64,000 bases of DNA from Diospyros lotus. Lineage: Eukaryota; Streptophyta; Magnoliopsida; Ericales; Ebenaceae. The first letter of the stretch is position 1, and every line of letters begins with the position of its first letter. This document shows positions 44,331 through 56,160 of this stretch, one piece after another. The translations under genes were made by a program, and so were the position numbers. Location: the NCBI RefSeq assembly GCF_014633365.1, contig NC_068351.1, positions 25,516,366 to 25,580,365 on the forward strand, written 5' to 3'. The notes under the pieces were generated by a model. The model did no database searches and had not been told where the DNA came from. It saw only the letters and a list, made by a program, of their open reading frames with translations.

Positions 44331-46796
44331 TGTAACGCCCCATTTTTCGAGCTTGTTAAAACTCAAGACAATTTTGGGATGATTAAATTTTTTCTTAAAA
44401 CTATTGCTAATTCATATCACTCCTCATATATATCCCAAAATCTCCATACATTTATCTCAAAATAGAATCATCATAAACATTAAATGCGGAAGCTAGAATT
44501 GAACCTAACATCTTAACATTAATCATAAATCAGTTCTTATATCATCATTAACCTTAGGGTTATACATCATCATTCCTTAAAACGTTCAGAATTCAAAGTA
44601 GCAAAACTTAAATACATGGGTTACATATATACATTGAACTCATCATGCAATTTGCTAAGTGCCATTTCATGCCTCATTCATCCTCGTTTCTGCTATAATC
44701 TCCATTTGGAACGTTTGAATATTCCAGGGGCAAAGCCCAAGTTAGATGATGAATCATCTAAGTAAGGGAACAAAACATTTAATGTTCATGTATGTATGCA
44801 ATGCACATAACATCATAACTCTCATGTTTGGGTCGACTGCACCTTAAGATTACTCGCCATTTTTATAGTCTCGCTACCAGATCAGGGTGTATGGGTGCAC
44901 CCTTGGCAAAGCAACGACCCCAGTACCTAATTCCAAACCCATGCAACGTATGACCGTGAATCTCATCATGCTCATAAGCATATTTCATAAATCAAAACTT
45001 GTAAATGCAATCTACATGACATACTCATATCAAGGCATGACAGCATGATAAAATCATTTACATAAAATCGAATTTTGGAATCGAACCACCTACAACCAAG
45101 CATTTTCATAATCCAGTTGGAATGTACCACTTACTTTAGCACGAAGTTCAGAATATCTCAAAAAATCCCACATTACCTCAATTTGTGCGCTCGACCTCGA
45201 TTTTTGTGCTAACCCTCAAAAGTTGCACCAATCACTTTATCTTGAGCACAACAATCTTATAAATTATATTTAATCACTAAATATCTCAAAACATTAATTT
45301 CCTCATTTTCTATGCATTTTCTTCCATTTTTCCTTCTAAAAATCCAAATAAATACATTCGGGACTATTTTCTCGAATATTTTTCCACAATAATTCATTAA
45401 AGTCTAAAAACATCAAAGAAAAATTACTGGACTTACCTCAAACCCTCGTTTACATGCAAAATAAGGCTGGTCGGTGTTGAAACCAAGACATCGGGAAGGT
45501 CAAATCCAAATCTTTTTTCACAAACCCCCATAAAATATTTTTCTAGAATTTCTGGGATTTTTCCCAAATTTTTCCAGCCCTCCACGCGCTAAGGCAACTG
45601 ACGGCGTGTGAAGACCCGCCCGTGCAGCCCACGCGTCGATCATTTTCCCCGGCCATGGCACACCCGAAAAAATGGCTGACTCCACCACGATGATCGTCTC
45701 AACTAGTCGATCCACTTGGCACCTCTTGGAGCTTGAAAGGACCATCGGAGACCCCTCAACGGACTGGCCAAAGCTTTTGCTTAGTCGTCCACCTCCTATC
45801 TCTAACGAGCCTCGAAACCCCTTCAAACCATCACCAAAGTGCTTCAAACTTTCCAGAATTCATCCTCTCCTCATGGGCAACAAAAGCCCCTTAATTTCAA
45901 CTCTCAATTTGTTTGACAATGACCTCGATTTGGAGCTTCAATTTGCTCTAGAATCAGCCACCATGGAGGCCTATTATAGGCATTTTAGGGCTTTCAAATG
46001 CCCTTGCTCGGCCAACCTAAGGCCTTAAGAGCTCATACCTTCCTCAGATCGCCCTAAAAGTAGCCTTATTCGACAACAAAAGCAATTTACAGGTGCTCGA
46101 TTATCCGTCCAACTTTCGGTCAGATTTCTTTGAATTCCAGCCACCCATGTGGCCATTACCGGCCAAGACTTGACCCAAAGGGTTCCCAGTGTTGGTTTCG
46201 GGATGGGCTAGTCGGCCATGACTGCTTTGGAGGTTTCTTGAAATTGCACTTTGGCCCTTAAAACTTTGGTTTTCTCACTTTGGCCCATTTTCATGAAGTC
46301 CCTCAACTTTTCATAATTGCATTTAAGACCCTCAAGTCCTAAAACATCCATCTCATTCTCGAAGATTCCAAAAAAAAGTCATTTCGACCTCCTTTTGACA
46401 ATTTCAAAAAATTGCACTTAGGCCTGAATCTTCATGTTGGCCGCAAACCCTTTTATTTCTTCCTAAAAACACTAAAGGGTTGCTTTACATACCGAATATG
46501 AACCCCCTAAAGGTTTCGTTGACTTCTCGAAAGTCCGTTATGACAATTCAATTTTTCAGCCTGAATCGCAGCTGTATTTTAGTTATATCGAGAACCATTC
46601 CTGATTTGATTTCTCTCAATGCTAAAAATCATTTCTTGATATGCTTGTCAGTGTCGTATCATTTTCCTTATATATCTCGACTCCAAGGACCTCCCTATAA
46701 TCGATTTGGTACTTGTAACTGCTATCAAGCTAATTTTTTGGTACTCTAAACTTGCTTAAATTACGTGGCAACCTCACGAAAATATGGGTTCTTACA
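44331..46796 (-). repeat. Solo LTR (Tekay-type), minus strand, in element E pol
   Basis: On the minus strand TGTAAGAACCCATATTTTCGTG to GGGGCGTTACA, 2466 bp. TSD CTTTC / CCTTC (4 of 5). Its first ~50 bp resemble family B (ATATTTTCGTGAGGTTGCCACGT), while its 3' part resembles family D (41245). Palindromic module at 44706-44727. Removing it rejoins the pol reading VISTEG|ITVDP. Confidence 0.92.
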
Positions 46797-47325
46797 CCTT
46801 CGGTAGATATCACATGTCCAAAAATGCCACTTGGGATAACAAAAACTTGCACTTAGAGAATTTAGCATACAATTGGTGCCCCTTAAGGGTTTCCAACACT
46901 ATTCTCAAGTGTTTCTCATGTTCATCCTCATCTGAAGAATATATCAATATGTCATTAATAAATATGATCACAAACTTATCCAGATAAGGCCTAAATACCT
47001 GGTTCATGAGATCCATAAATGCAATTGGTGCATTGGTAAGACCAAACAACATCACCAAGTACTCAAAATGCCCATATCGAGATCGGAATGTTGTCTCTGA
47101 TACATCGTCGGGTTTAATCCTAAGCTAGTAGTATTCGGATCTCAAATCAATTTTCGAAAATACTTTCTCTCCCTGAAGCTGATCAAATAATTCGTCAATT
47201 TATGGGAGTGAGTACTTATTCCTTACCGTGACCTTATTCAATTGTTGGTAATCGATACACATTCTCAGACTTTCGTCATTTTTCTTTACAAATAATACTG
47301 GTGCGCCCTATGGTGACATACTTGG
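46797..47325 (-). pseudogene. Tekay element E: reverse transcriptase core
   Basis: Minus-strand reading: [20 protein letters not shown] (about 47230-47290), then [17 protein letters not shown], the catalytic loop INDILIYSS (Asp-Asp changed to Asn-Asp) and [10 protein letters not shown]. The catalytic change plus stops make it inactive. Both neighbouring RT pieces lie across solo-LTR insertions. Confidence 0.9.
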
Positions 47326-49905
47326 TGTAACGACCCGCTCCCACTTTTGGCCTCCACTGGTAAATAATCAACTGGATTACTCACCCGATGAACCACAACT
47401 GAAGGGTTGGACTATGTTTCAACAGGAAATGCCCTAGGTGGGAACTAGGCTTCGTCCTTCCCTTCGCTCCACTCAGGAAATCGGTCACAACTTAAACAAG
47501 AAGACTCAGCAAACTGAGACCCGAAACCTGAGTGAGCTTCACCTCTCTTCAGCTCACCTCATAGCAAGCCAGAGGTGACCCAGGCACAAAGCTAGCATAA
47601 CAACACTTCGCTGAGTATTGGGGATTTATGAGAACATACCTTGCTGGACTTTACTCGGTCCGAACTTGGCTGCAACAACTAAAGCCACATATACATCATG
47701 CAAATCCCAATCATCTATCATGCTATAATGATTACAAAAATTAGATACATTTAACGCTCAACAACACATACATTCACTCACAAGGGGATACATACATAAC
47801 ACCACATGGCTACGTACAAGAGATAATAAAATACACAACTCGGGCAACACAACTAGTTACCACAACAGCCTCCCGGCGCTATCCCTGCTTGCATCTGGAC
47901 TTGCATCATCTACACATGAGGTAAAATCTCATGAGTCACAAAGACTCAGTAAAGGTGCAATGCATGTAAATATGAATATAACCATGTTTATGTATGCCAA
48001 TGCATGCAAATGAGGCTAGGCCCACTCATCCTCACAACCCTCCAAGGTTTGAAGTATTAACCTATCAGCCCTTACAACACTAGTCCTCCTTATGGCCCCA
48101 GGTCCACTAGATCTCGCATCGCGCAAGTGTTAACCACTACATGCAAATGCAACGTAAAAATATTATCAAACACATTTACTAGCTTGCAAGGCCACCTCCA
48201 CATGGGGTCGTCCCTTACCTGGCTCGAAGCCTCATCTCTACCTTGGCACGAACTCCAGCCCGAACCTCAAGTTCCTCTAGGATCACTTCTTTCTCGATCG
48301 AACCTAGAGGCAAACACACCAAAACCCCAACTCCATTAATACCCGACATTCAACCAATGCCCTCAACTACGCCGCACACCGCTAAAATCATCCATCAACA
48401 AAATTTCAAATAACCCCAACACAGGGTTTAATCCAACGAATAATTATTAACTCTCCAAATAAATTAATTCAAAGAAAATAACTCATTTACCTCAATCCAT
48501 CCGGAGAAGAAAATTGGACAAACGCCCACATCGGCCTTACCTTCTTGACTGCCATCTTGCCCCAAAATCTCCATTGTCAAGCTTTCGACAAGCTCCTTGG
48601 GCCCCCAAAATAATTTCCCGACTCTTCCCCCATTTTTCTGGAATTTTCTGGCATTTTTCTCCATTTTCCCCTTATTTTCCAGAATTTCCTTTATTTTTAT
48701 TTTTATTTTTTTTCTTTTATTTCTTCCTTCTTCCTCGGCTTCCCGTGCGCCTTCCTCTTCTTCCCTTCATCTTCACCGTGCCTGCACCAGGCTCCCACGC
48801 ATGGCCGCTGGCCACCGGCCACCGCCGTCTGGCCCGCGGGCTGTCGCTGCTACACGAGCTGCCGTCAATCGCCACCACCACGGCCAGCAACTTGCCTGCT
48901 CACAACACCCTCTGTCACCAAGTATGCCATGGATGAACCTCCCTTGCGCGCAACCGGCTGCCATGGCCGACGCCAGCCTCCGTCGCTGCTCACGTGACCC
49001 CGCCGACCACCTTAACTCGCTGGGACCTCAAGCGCGCCACCGCTGAGCTGCCGCTGCTGCTCCGTCGCCTTCGGCCACCTTGCTTCGGGGATGCTTCATC
49101 GTCGGCCATGGCAGTTATTTTCCATGGCCAATCTTCCCCCTCCGTCGCTTCTTCTTCTCTCGTGATCACTCTCTTCTCGCTCGGTCTTGATCTTTACTCT
49201 CTGCTTCCCGAGCTCTCTCTGCCTCTCTCTCATTCTCTCGGATTTCAAATAGGTAAAGACTTTCACTAGGAAGCTTCATGGGAAGCTTCCTCTCTCACAC
49301 ACACACACATATATATATATATATGCAATTTTACACATTTAACCCCTTAATTTTTCAATAATATCACTTCAGGGTTTTAATAATTCCACTTGATAATTTT
49401 AATAATGTCATTTGGGCCCTCCAAGACCTAAATTAATTATCATTAACCCACACAAATTCTTGATTCTTTGAAAATTAATAACGGGCATCTACTCGGGAAT
49501 CTTGATTTCGTCTCTGCGCCTGCATAGAACCTTTATTCGACCTGAAAACACTTAAGGGTTTCCTTACTCAGAAAACTGAACCACCCCTAGGGTCCTCTCA
49601 GCTTCCAGGAGGTCCCTTGCAATCGTTCGGTACTGGCACCCATTCGGGCTTGTACATAATTTATTCCAAAAATTATTCTCGGTCGGACTGCTTCCAGCGT
49701 CCTAAACCTCATCTTGAGACACTAATCAATCTCTTGCCCTCTTCCCTGGACATCCAAGTCCCGGGGCATTCCCTGCCGCCAATTCGGCAATTTTCATTAA
49801 TTAATTTCTTGAAATCGACCTTCGGGCTTCCCAGACCACCCAAGGTCCTACCAAAATAATCAAAATTTATTTATTTTTCAATACCACGAAATACCGAGTA
49901 TTACA
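47326..49905 (-). repeat. Solo LTR (family G), minus strand, in element E RT
   Basis: On the minus strand TGTAATACTCGG to GCGGGTCGTTACA, 2580 bp, perfect TSD CTTGG (47321-47325 and 49906-49910). Contains the GTTTC..GAAAT module (47409-47425), a T-rich tract with a GC-rich block (48640-49060) and a CA/TA microsatellite (49290-49324). The two overlapping ORFs at 48514-49046 fall in the GC-rich block and are not supported as genes. Confidence 0.93.
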
Positions 49906-49939
49906 CTTGGCCTAATGAATCCTTTATCAGTCAGCTCCT
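49906..49939 (-). pseudogene. Tekay element E: 34-bp RT fragment between two insertions
   Basis: The minus strand encodes [10 protein letters not shown], the segment that links the two RT pieces on either side. It proves that both neighbouring LTRs entered the same pol gene 30 bp apart. Confidence 0.88.
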
Positions 49940-52107
49940 TGTGACGACCCACTCCCACCTACGAGTGTCACCAGTGAATAATCGACCAAATTACTCACAT
50001 ACCAAGCCAATAACTAAAGGGTTAGACTATGTTTCAATAGGAAATGCCCTAAGTGGGAACTAGGATTCGTCATTCCCTTCGCTCCAGTCTAGGAATTAGT
50101 ACCAAACAAAAATAAGAAAGCACAACAGACCGGGACCTGAAACTCGAGTGAGCTTCACCTTTCTTCAGCTCGCCTCATAGCAAGCCAAATGTGACCTAGG
50201 CACAAAGCTAGCATAACAAACACTTCGCTGAGTATTGGAGATTTATGGTAACATACCTTTCGATCCTTACTTGATTTGAGACTCTGCTCCACCAACTAAA
50301 GCCATATACAACAAACAATCTCACAAACACCTCTCACACTATGATGAAAACAACAACTAGATACATCAAGCACTTAACAACATTTACATTCAACCACATG
50401 AATACATACACATGATAAATGCATAACATACAACTCGGACAACATTGCTAGTTGCCACAACAGCCTCCTGGCACCATCCCTGCTTGCATCTGGACTTGCA
50501 TCATCTACAATATGAGATAAAACCTCATGAGTCATAAAGACTCAGTAAGGGTGAAATGCATGTAAATATGAATATAAATAGGATTATGTATGCCAAGTGC
50601 ATGCAACTGAGGCTAGGTACATTCATCCTCACAACCCACTTAGGTTTGGGGGAGCTCGAGGCCTATTATGGTGGCCAAAAAAGCAACAGCCATCGTTGCT
50701 GGCTGAGAGCAGCAACAACACTGAAGGCTGCCATAGACGTTGGGCAAAGGCAGGGGCCGAGCAGCACCAACAGTCGAGCAATGGCACTGGGCGAAGCAAC
50801 ATCAGCTAGCGCTCGATGGTGGCTACCAGTGGGCGGTGGCACACGGTGGAGATTGAAGACGGCAATGGCGAGTTACAGAAGTTGCAGGGGCAGCGGCTGG
50901 TGGCGCGAGAGGGCTGGTTGTGGCTAGTCGCAGTGGAGGCAGTGGTGGCTACTGTGCGTGGTGATGTTGGAGGCAACTGGCGATGGCGAGGCTGGTTGTA
51001 GCGGTGGCCAGTAGAGGTCCAAGTGGCATTGGGTAGCTGCAATGTGCGCAGCTAGTGACCATCCGCGGTAAAGAGGGAGGAAGAAGAAGAAGTGGAGAAG
51101 AATAAAGAAAAAGAAAAAAGAAAAAGAAAATATAAAGAAATTTAGAAAATGGAGAAAATAGGGAAAAATGCTTGAAATTCCCATAAAATTCAAGAAAAAT
51201 TCTGGAAATTATTTCAAGGTTTGAGGGCGTGCTAGAGGCTTGGATATGGGAATTCGGGCACTTGGTGGCAGCTCAAAAGGTGATGCCAGTGTGGGCGTTT
51301 CCTGAATTTCTCCTCCAAATGAGTGAAGGTTCGACCAGGGAGGCAGTGAACCTAGAAGAGCTCAGAGTTCGGGTTAGCGTTCTCGTCTGTGGCAAAGATA
51401 AAGCTTTGCGCTAGGTAAGGGATTACCCCAAGGGTGGTGGTCTTGTTTGCATTTGTAAGTGTTTTTTTATGAGTTGCATGTAGTGGTTAACAATTGCATG
51501 ATATGTGTTCTAGTGTACCTATGGCCATATGGAGGACTAGTGTGGTGGGAACGGTTGGTCGATGCCTTAACCTAAGGAGGTTATGAGGGCATGGCAACTA
51601 GCGATGTTACCCGAGTTGTATGTTATGCATTTACCATGTATGTAATTTTGATTGTGAATGTAAATGTTGTTGAGCGCTAGATGTATCTAGTTATTGTGAT
51701 CACCATAGTGTGATAGGTTGTTTGTGAGATTACTTGATTTATATGGCTTTAGTTGGTGGAGCCCGGTTTCGGATCAGGTAAGGACCAAAAAGGTATGTTC
51801 CCATAAATCCCCAGTACTTAGTGAATGTTGATATGTTAGCTTTGTGCTTGGGTCACTTTTGGCTTGTTCTGAGGCGAGCTGGAGAAAGGTGAAGCTCACT
51901 CGAGTTTCGGGTCACATTCCACTGTGTTTCCTTGTCTGTGTTTGGGACCGATTCCTCGAGTGGAACGAAGGGAAGGACGAAGCCTAGTGCCTACCTAGGG
52001 CGTTTCCCGTTGAAACATAGTTCAGCCCTTCAGTTGTTAGTTTGTGGTGTGAGTAATCCGGTCGATTATTCACCGGTGGCGCCCGTAAGTGGGTGTGGGT
52101 CGTCACA
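49940..52107. mobile_element. Palindromic LTR insertion: two LTR 3' halves joined back to back
   Basis: The left arm (49940 to about 50647) is the 3' part of a family G LTR on the minus strand; the right arm (about 50648-52107) is the 3' ~1.45 kb of a related LTR on the plus strand. Both outer ends are therefore the U5 terminus (TGTGACGACCC ... GGGTCGTCACA). Near-TSD CTCCT / TTCCT (4 of 5). Removal rejoins element E RT (KSQL*|ELTDKGF). The outer ~500 bp of the arms align in inverted orientation. No PBS, polypurine tract or coding is present; ORFs at 50556-51193 are in the GC-rich LTR block. Confidence 0.8.
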
Positions 52108-53396
52108 TTCCTACAGCTGACTCTTTAATTCTCCCAACTCAGCTGGTGCCATACAATATGGTAGTATTGATGTAAGTCGTGGTTTAAGCATCAACTCGAC
52201 AAAAAATTTGATCTCTTTGGGAGATGGAAGTCTTGGTAGATCTTCTGGAAACACGTCTTCGAATTCTTATACAATCCACACCTCCTCGACCCTAGGTATT
52301 TCCTATTCCACTAACTAAGAATTAGCTAGGTACCATATGCCCCTTTATTCATTAGTTTGACCGCTTTATGTGCCAAAATTATTCTCCTTTCCTTGGGATT
52401 ATTTTATCCTCAAAATTTGACCAGTTCTCTCCTGGGCTTTCTTATAGTCACCGTTTTTCTCTAACAATCCATGTTGGCACCATATTTGGATAGAAAATCC
52501 ATCCCTAAGATGACGTCAAAGTCGTTCACATCTAGCAGTATTAGATTAACTTGAAATTTATTGTCACTTATGTCGATCTTGCAATCTTCAATTAGTTACG
52601 ATGTTTCCATGGTTTTTCCCGCAAGGTTTGAAATAATCATCAAGTACCCTAAAGGTTTGGCTTCCATCCCCAAATCCCCGGCTAATGCATGCGTAGACCC
52701 TGGGTCTATTAATGCATGCATAACGATTTTCAGTATAAGAAGTGTACCTTGTATGACTGCAGGATTTACCCCTACATCTTCCTTTGTCAGATTGAAGACA
52801 CCTCCCTGGTGGGTCCCATGAGCTTCCCCTATCTTCTTAGCTTACCCGCGAGCCTGTTCGACTTTCAACTTGTTTGGACAGTCCCATGCAATATGCCCTT
52901 GTTACTCGCACTTGTAGCATATGATCCTCCCCGGACTTCCGACATGAGGCGTTTCCTTCCTCTTGGGATAGTTTCTTCCCATGTGCCTCTCTTCTCCACA
53001 CACGAAGCAATGGATCCTCTTTATATAGCATTTCCTCCCTGCGTTGTTCTTCTTGCATCGTAGGCACCGCTTATAGCCCTAAAATTTCTATTCACTGGTC
53101 TAAGCCCCGAGTTTCCCTTTGTCTCCTCAGACCTTATCAATCTCACCCGTAGGAGATTTATTTTCATGGTTAGAGCTTGATTCAAAGTTTCCTCATAGGT
53201 ATCAACAGACTAGGTATTCAGAGCTTACTATAACTCCACCCACAATTTGGAAAAGAACTTTTGTGCCTTCTTCCATTCATTCACCTTGTACATTGCAAAT
53301 ATTTTATGAGTTGAGTAAATTTTGTGTCGTACTGGGTTACTGTCATTTCCTCAGTTTACCTTAAGTTCATAAACTCCAAACTTTTTCCCTATCTCC
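52108..53396 (-). pseudogene. Tekay element E: gag C-terminus, protease, RT start
   Basis: Minus-strand order: gag end near 53330 (TQYDTKFTQLIKYL); zinc region CLRCKKNNAGRKC and CFVCGEERHMGRN, then CYKCEQQGHIAWDCP (about 53060-52880); protease ALIDPGSTHA (about 52690-52720); VNDFDVILGMDFLS (about 52500-52530); linker FEDVFPEDLPRLPSPKEI (about 52230-52280); and APAELGELKSQL at 52115-52150. Multiple stops and shifts. The gag upstream half is lost at the Copia LTR at 53397. Confidence 0.88.
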
Positions 53397-55275
53397 TGAA
53401 AGTAAAGAAAGATCGCTACGGGGCAAACAACGTAGTTCAAAAATTTGAACTTTACCCTTTTCCCGTCGATTGGATCAACGTTGAAATCAAATCATTCACA
53501 TAAAATTAAATCTAACCTTTAGATTTCTGAGTCATTTAAGGATTGGCGTCATCCAAGTGTCTGGACTCTAACTTGTGATACACGACAAACGTCAGTTGGC
53601 GAAGAGAATGAAATGGGAGTGCTAGCTACCTCTGCTTTTCGCTGCTTGTGTATGGATGGAAAGAACCTCCCGTTTCGATCAATGCCGAAAGAAGCGAGAA
53701 AGAGTGAACGACAATTTTTTTTTTCAACTCTTGAAAAATCACAAAACCATTCACTAATTTGTGTAACCCATAAAGGGGATATTTATAGAAGAGTAAGGCC
53801 TTCTAGGGGTTTCTAAACCTTAATGGATATGAGTTATCTCATTTATCCTAGTCCAACTAGGAGCTTAATTAAGTGGCCCAAATCAAATAATAAGTTTAAA
53901 TAAAATATTTGGTTCAAATCCAATTTAGTCCAAATATAATAATTAATTTAATATTTGGTCCAAATCTAATTTAGCCCAAATATTAATTTAATTTAATTTA
54001 ATATTTGGCCAAAATACTTTATTTAGCCCAAATATTAATTTAAGGCAAATATATTTTATTCCCTATTTACCATTCCAACAAATAGAAAATTATTAAATTG
54101 GAAACTCCTTTCTAATCTAATCAATTGTCATTTTAGGAAACTCTTTCCTTTATTACGACCCCTCGCTATATCGACGTCATTACGTCTATTTGTTCTTTTT
54201 CTAAGAACCTATGATGGCACAACTTCTTGCTGAAGTGTCCTACCTAACCATATGTCCGCTCTCCTGGTTTAAGCTAGGGATCGTACCTATTGCGTATCAC
54301 TCATTAGGCTTCCAAATATGTTGGCAATGTGTCGGTATGAACACATAAGACAAGATTGGCCTCTAACAAGGCGTTATGTCTACCCAATTATTCAGAAGGA
54401 TTCATAATCCATAAACAACCTTTCACGAGCATGGTTACTGTGTAATTTGATCCTCTCGTTAATGTATCTTCTGTGTCCCAAGTCTGGTGATGTGTTGCTT
54501 GATTATAATCACATGAGTTTTCTTTGGTCATTTGGATATCTTTACTCAATAGAAAGTGAATCAATAACTCCTTATTGATCTCTTTCACCATGGCCATGGA
54601 TTTAAAGTGAATATCCACTGAAAGCACCTTAGATATATTATTCTCTATCAAGGGATAGACGAGTCCCATCTTAGTTATGCACCCATCTCCATAAGCCTCA
54701 CGATATGCACAACAATTGCACATGTGCAGCCTTTATCTAGGCTCATCGAAACAATATAAAAGCATATCGGTCTTCTTATGAGATGATCGTGACAACCTCA
54801 GGTCCAAGGATTAGTTACACTCATCTCATATGAGAACTTCATCAACATATAACTAAAATAGATTCTCATGGCAAGTCATGTCAAGTGACACATTCTCCAA
54901 CATTAATCATTTTTGTACTTGTCTAAGCATCCCCATTCTTATGGGTGTGAGACCCCTATTGCTATCATATAGCAAAAACATAAAACATACAAGTCTTATC
55001 GCAATTGTCAATGTCCATTCTTGACATTGCTACGACTTGGGACATTTAATGATGTCTATAAACTGTGATACATCATCAACATCTTTATAGATTAATCACA
55101 ATATACATCATATGGACTTCGATGTAGTTTCATCCTGTCATTACAATAATAACAAGAAACTCATAGAACAATTTCTTGTGAAATTGAATAACTCCTTATT
55201 CAATAATAAATATGACTGCAATTGTCAGTGTACAACATGCCCAATCTGATTGGGTCTAGAGCACCTACACGAACA
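53397..55275 (-). repeat. Copia 3' LTR, minus strand, inserted in element E gag
   Basis: On the minus strand TGTTCGTGTAGGTGCTC to CTTTACTTTCA, 1879 bp, preceded by the polypurine tract GCAAGTGGGAGAT (55276-55288), a typical plant Copia signal. A solo copy lies in the opposite orientation at 56161-58123. The rest of the element is reduced to about 0.12 kb. Confidence 0.88.
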
Positions 55276-55410
55276 ATCTCCCACTTGCACTAAGGCCAAT
55301 CATTCATGTATCTTATACTTGATGATTGAACACATAAGACAAGATTGAATCACTTTCACTGTGTATATAAGCTCCAAAAATTTATCTTCAGGGCACATCT
55401 TTTCTAAATA
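55276..55410 (-). mobile_element. Copia polypurine tract and 3' end of internal region
   Basis: On the minus strand the purine run AAGTGGGAGAT directly adjoins the LTR; upstream are about 120 bp of non-coding sequence (TTCAATCTTGTCTTATGTG). No Copia integrase or RT is found, so the element is 5'-truncated. Confidence 0.7.
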
Positions 55411-55419
55411 CCCCCAGAC

Positions 55420-56160
55420 CAAGTAGAAGTCATAATTCACGAATCATGTGGCATAGCTTTCTTTTTTTGCGTGGCATGCTCAGGAGAGCCTGTACTCCAT
55501 CACTGTTGCCGTGAAAATGGAATTAACATCCACCTCCTTTAATTAGCAAACGACCTCCTCAACTTTCTTCTCTGCCTCCTGGAGTCAAGTTTATAAATAA
55601 TTTTTCTCTTTCAAGGCACGACGGTGCTCCTCTATTAGTGAAGTGTTGGCATCTCAAAGGGCTCAGTCGATCTCTCGCTACCCCTCCAACTAGTGCCTTA
55701 TTTGCCCAAGTTCATCTCTAAGGGAGTTTCTCTCCCCCCCCCCCCCCCATATTCTCTCAATGCCTCTCTCGAGGCCCTGGACTTGGTCTTGATAGCCCTT
55801 GAGGTCCCTAACTTTGTGCTCAAGGTGGCTCCGTTTAGCTCAAAGGTATAGGCTCTCTTTTATAAATATCTACTTGTCTACCTTAACCTTGGCCAAATCA
55901 GCTCAAGCACTTACAGTCACAATTACTTGTTGTTATATCCCCTGCCAGTAAGGTCAAAACAAATATCAAATATTAGTAGCAAAATTCAATAAAGGGGTAA
56001 AGTGCCAATAAACTCATAAACTCCCATACCTCGATCAGGCACTGCTCCGCAACATTCAAAACCTCCAAAGTAAGTCCCATGAAATATTATTTATCACGAG
56101 GTAGCACCATGGACCTTTCCTTGGTGGATAAGCCCCATATCAGGAAGTAAAGGCATATAT
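55420..56160 (-). pseudogene. Gag-like transposon protein, C-terminal coiled-coil region
   Basis: The minus-strand reading, with stops, is rich in Glu, Lys and Leu heptad-like text (SLIEEHRRALKEK, LQEAEKKVEEVV). It fits the coiled-coil tail of plant 'putative gypsy type transposon' proteins and lies downstream of 58124-59572 once the 56161-58123 LTR is removed. A 15-C run at 55734-55748 sits inside. Assignment is by character, not by a sharp motif. Confidence 0.5.

Noticed and set aside
48514..49269. Overlapping ORFs up to 149 codons in GC-rich DNA
   Set aside because: They lie inside a TSD-flanked solo LTR and have low-complexity Pro/Ser/Ala/His composition; related GC-rich blocks occur in other LTRs.
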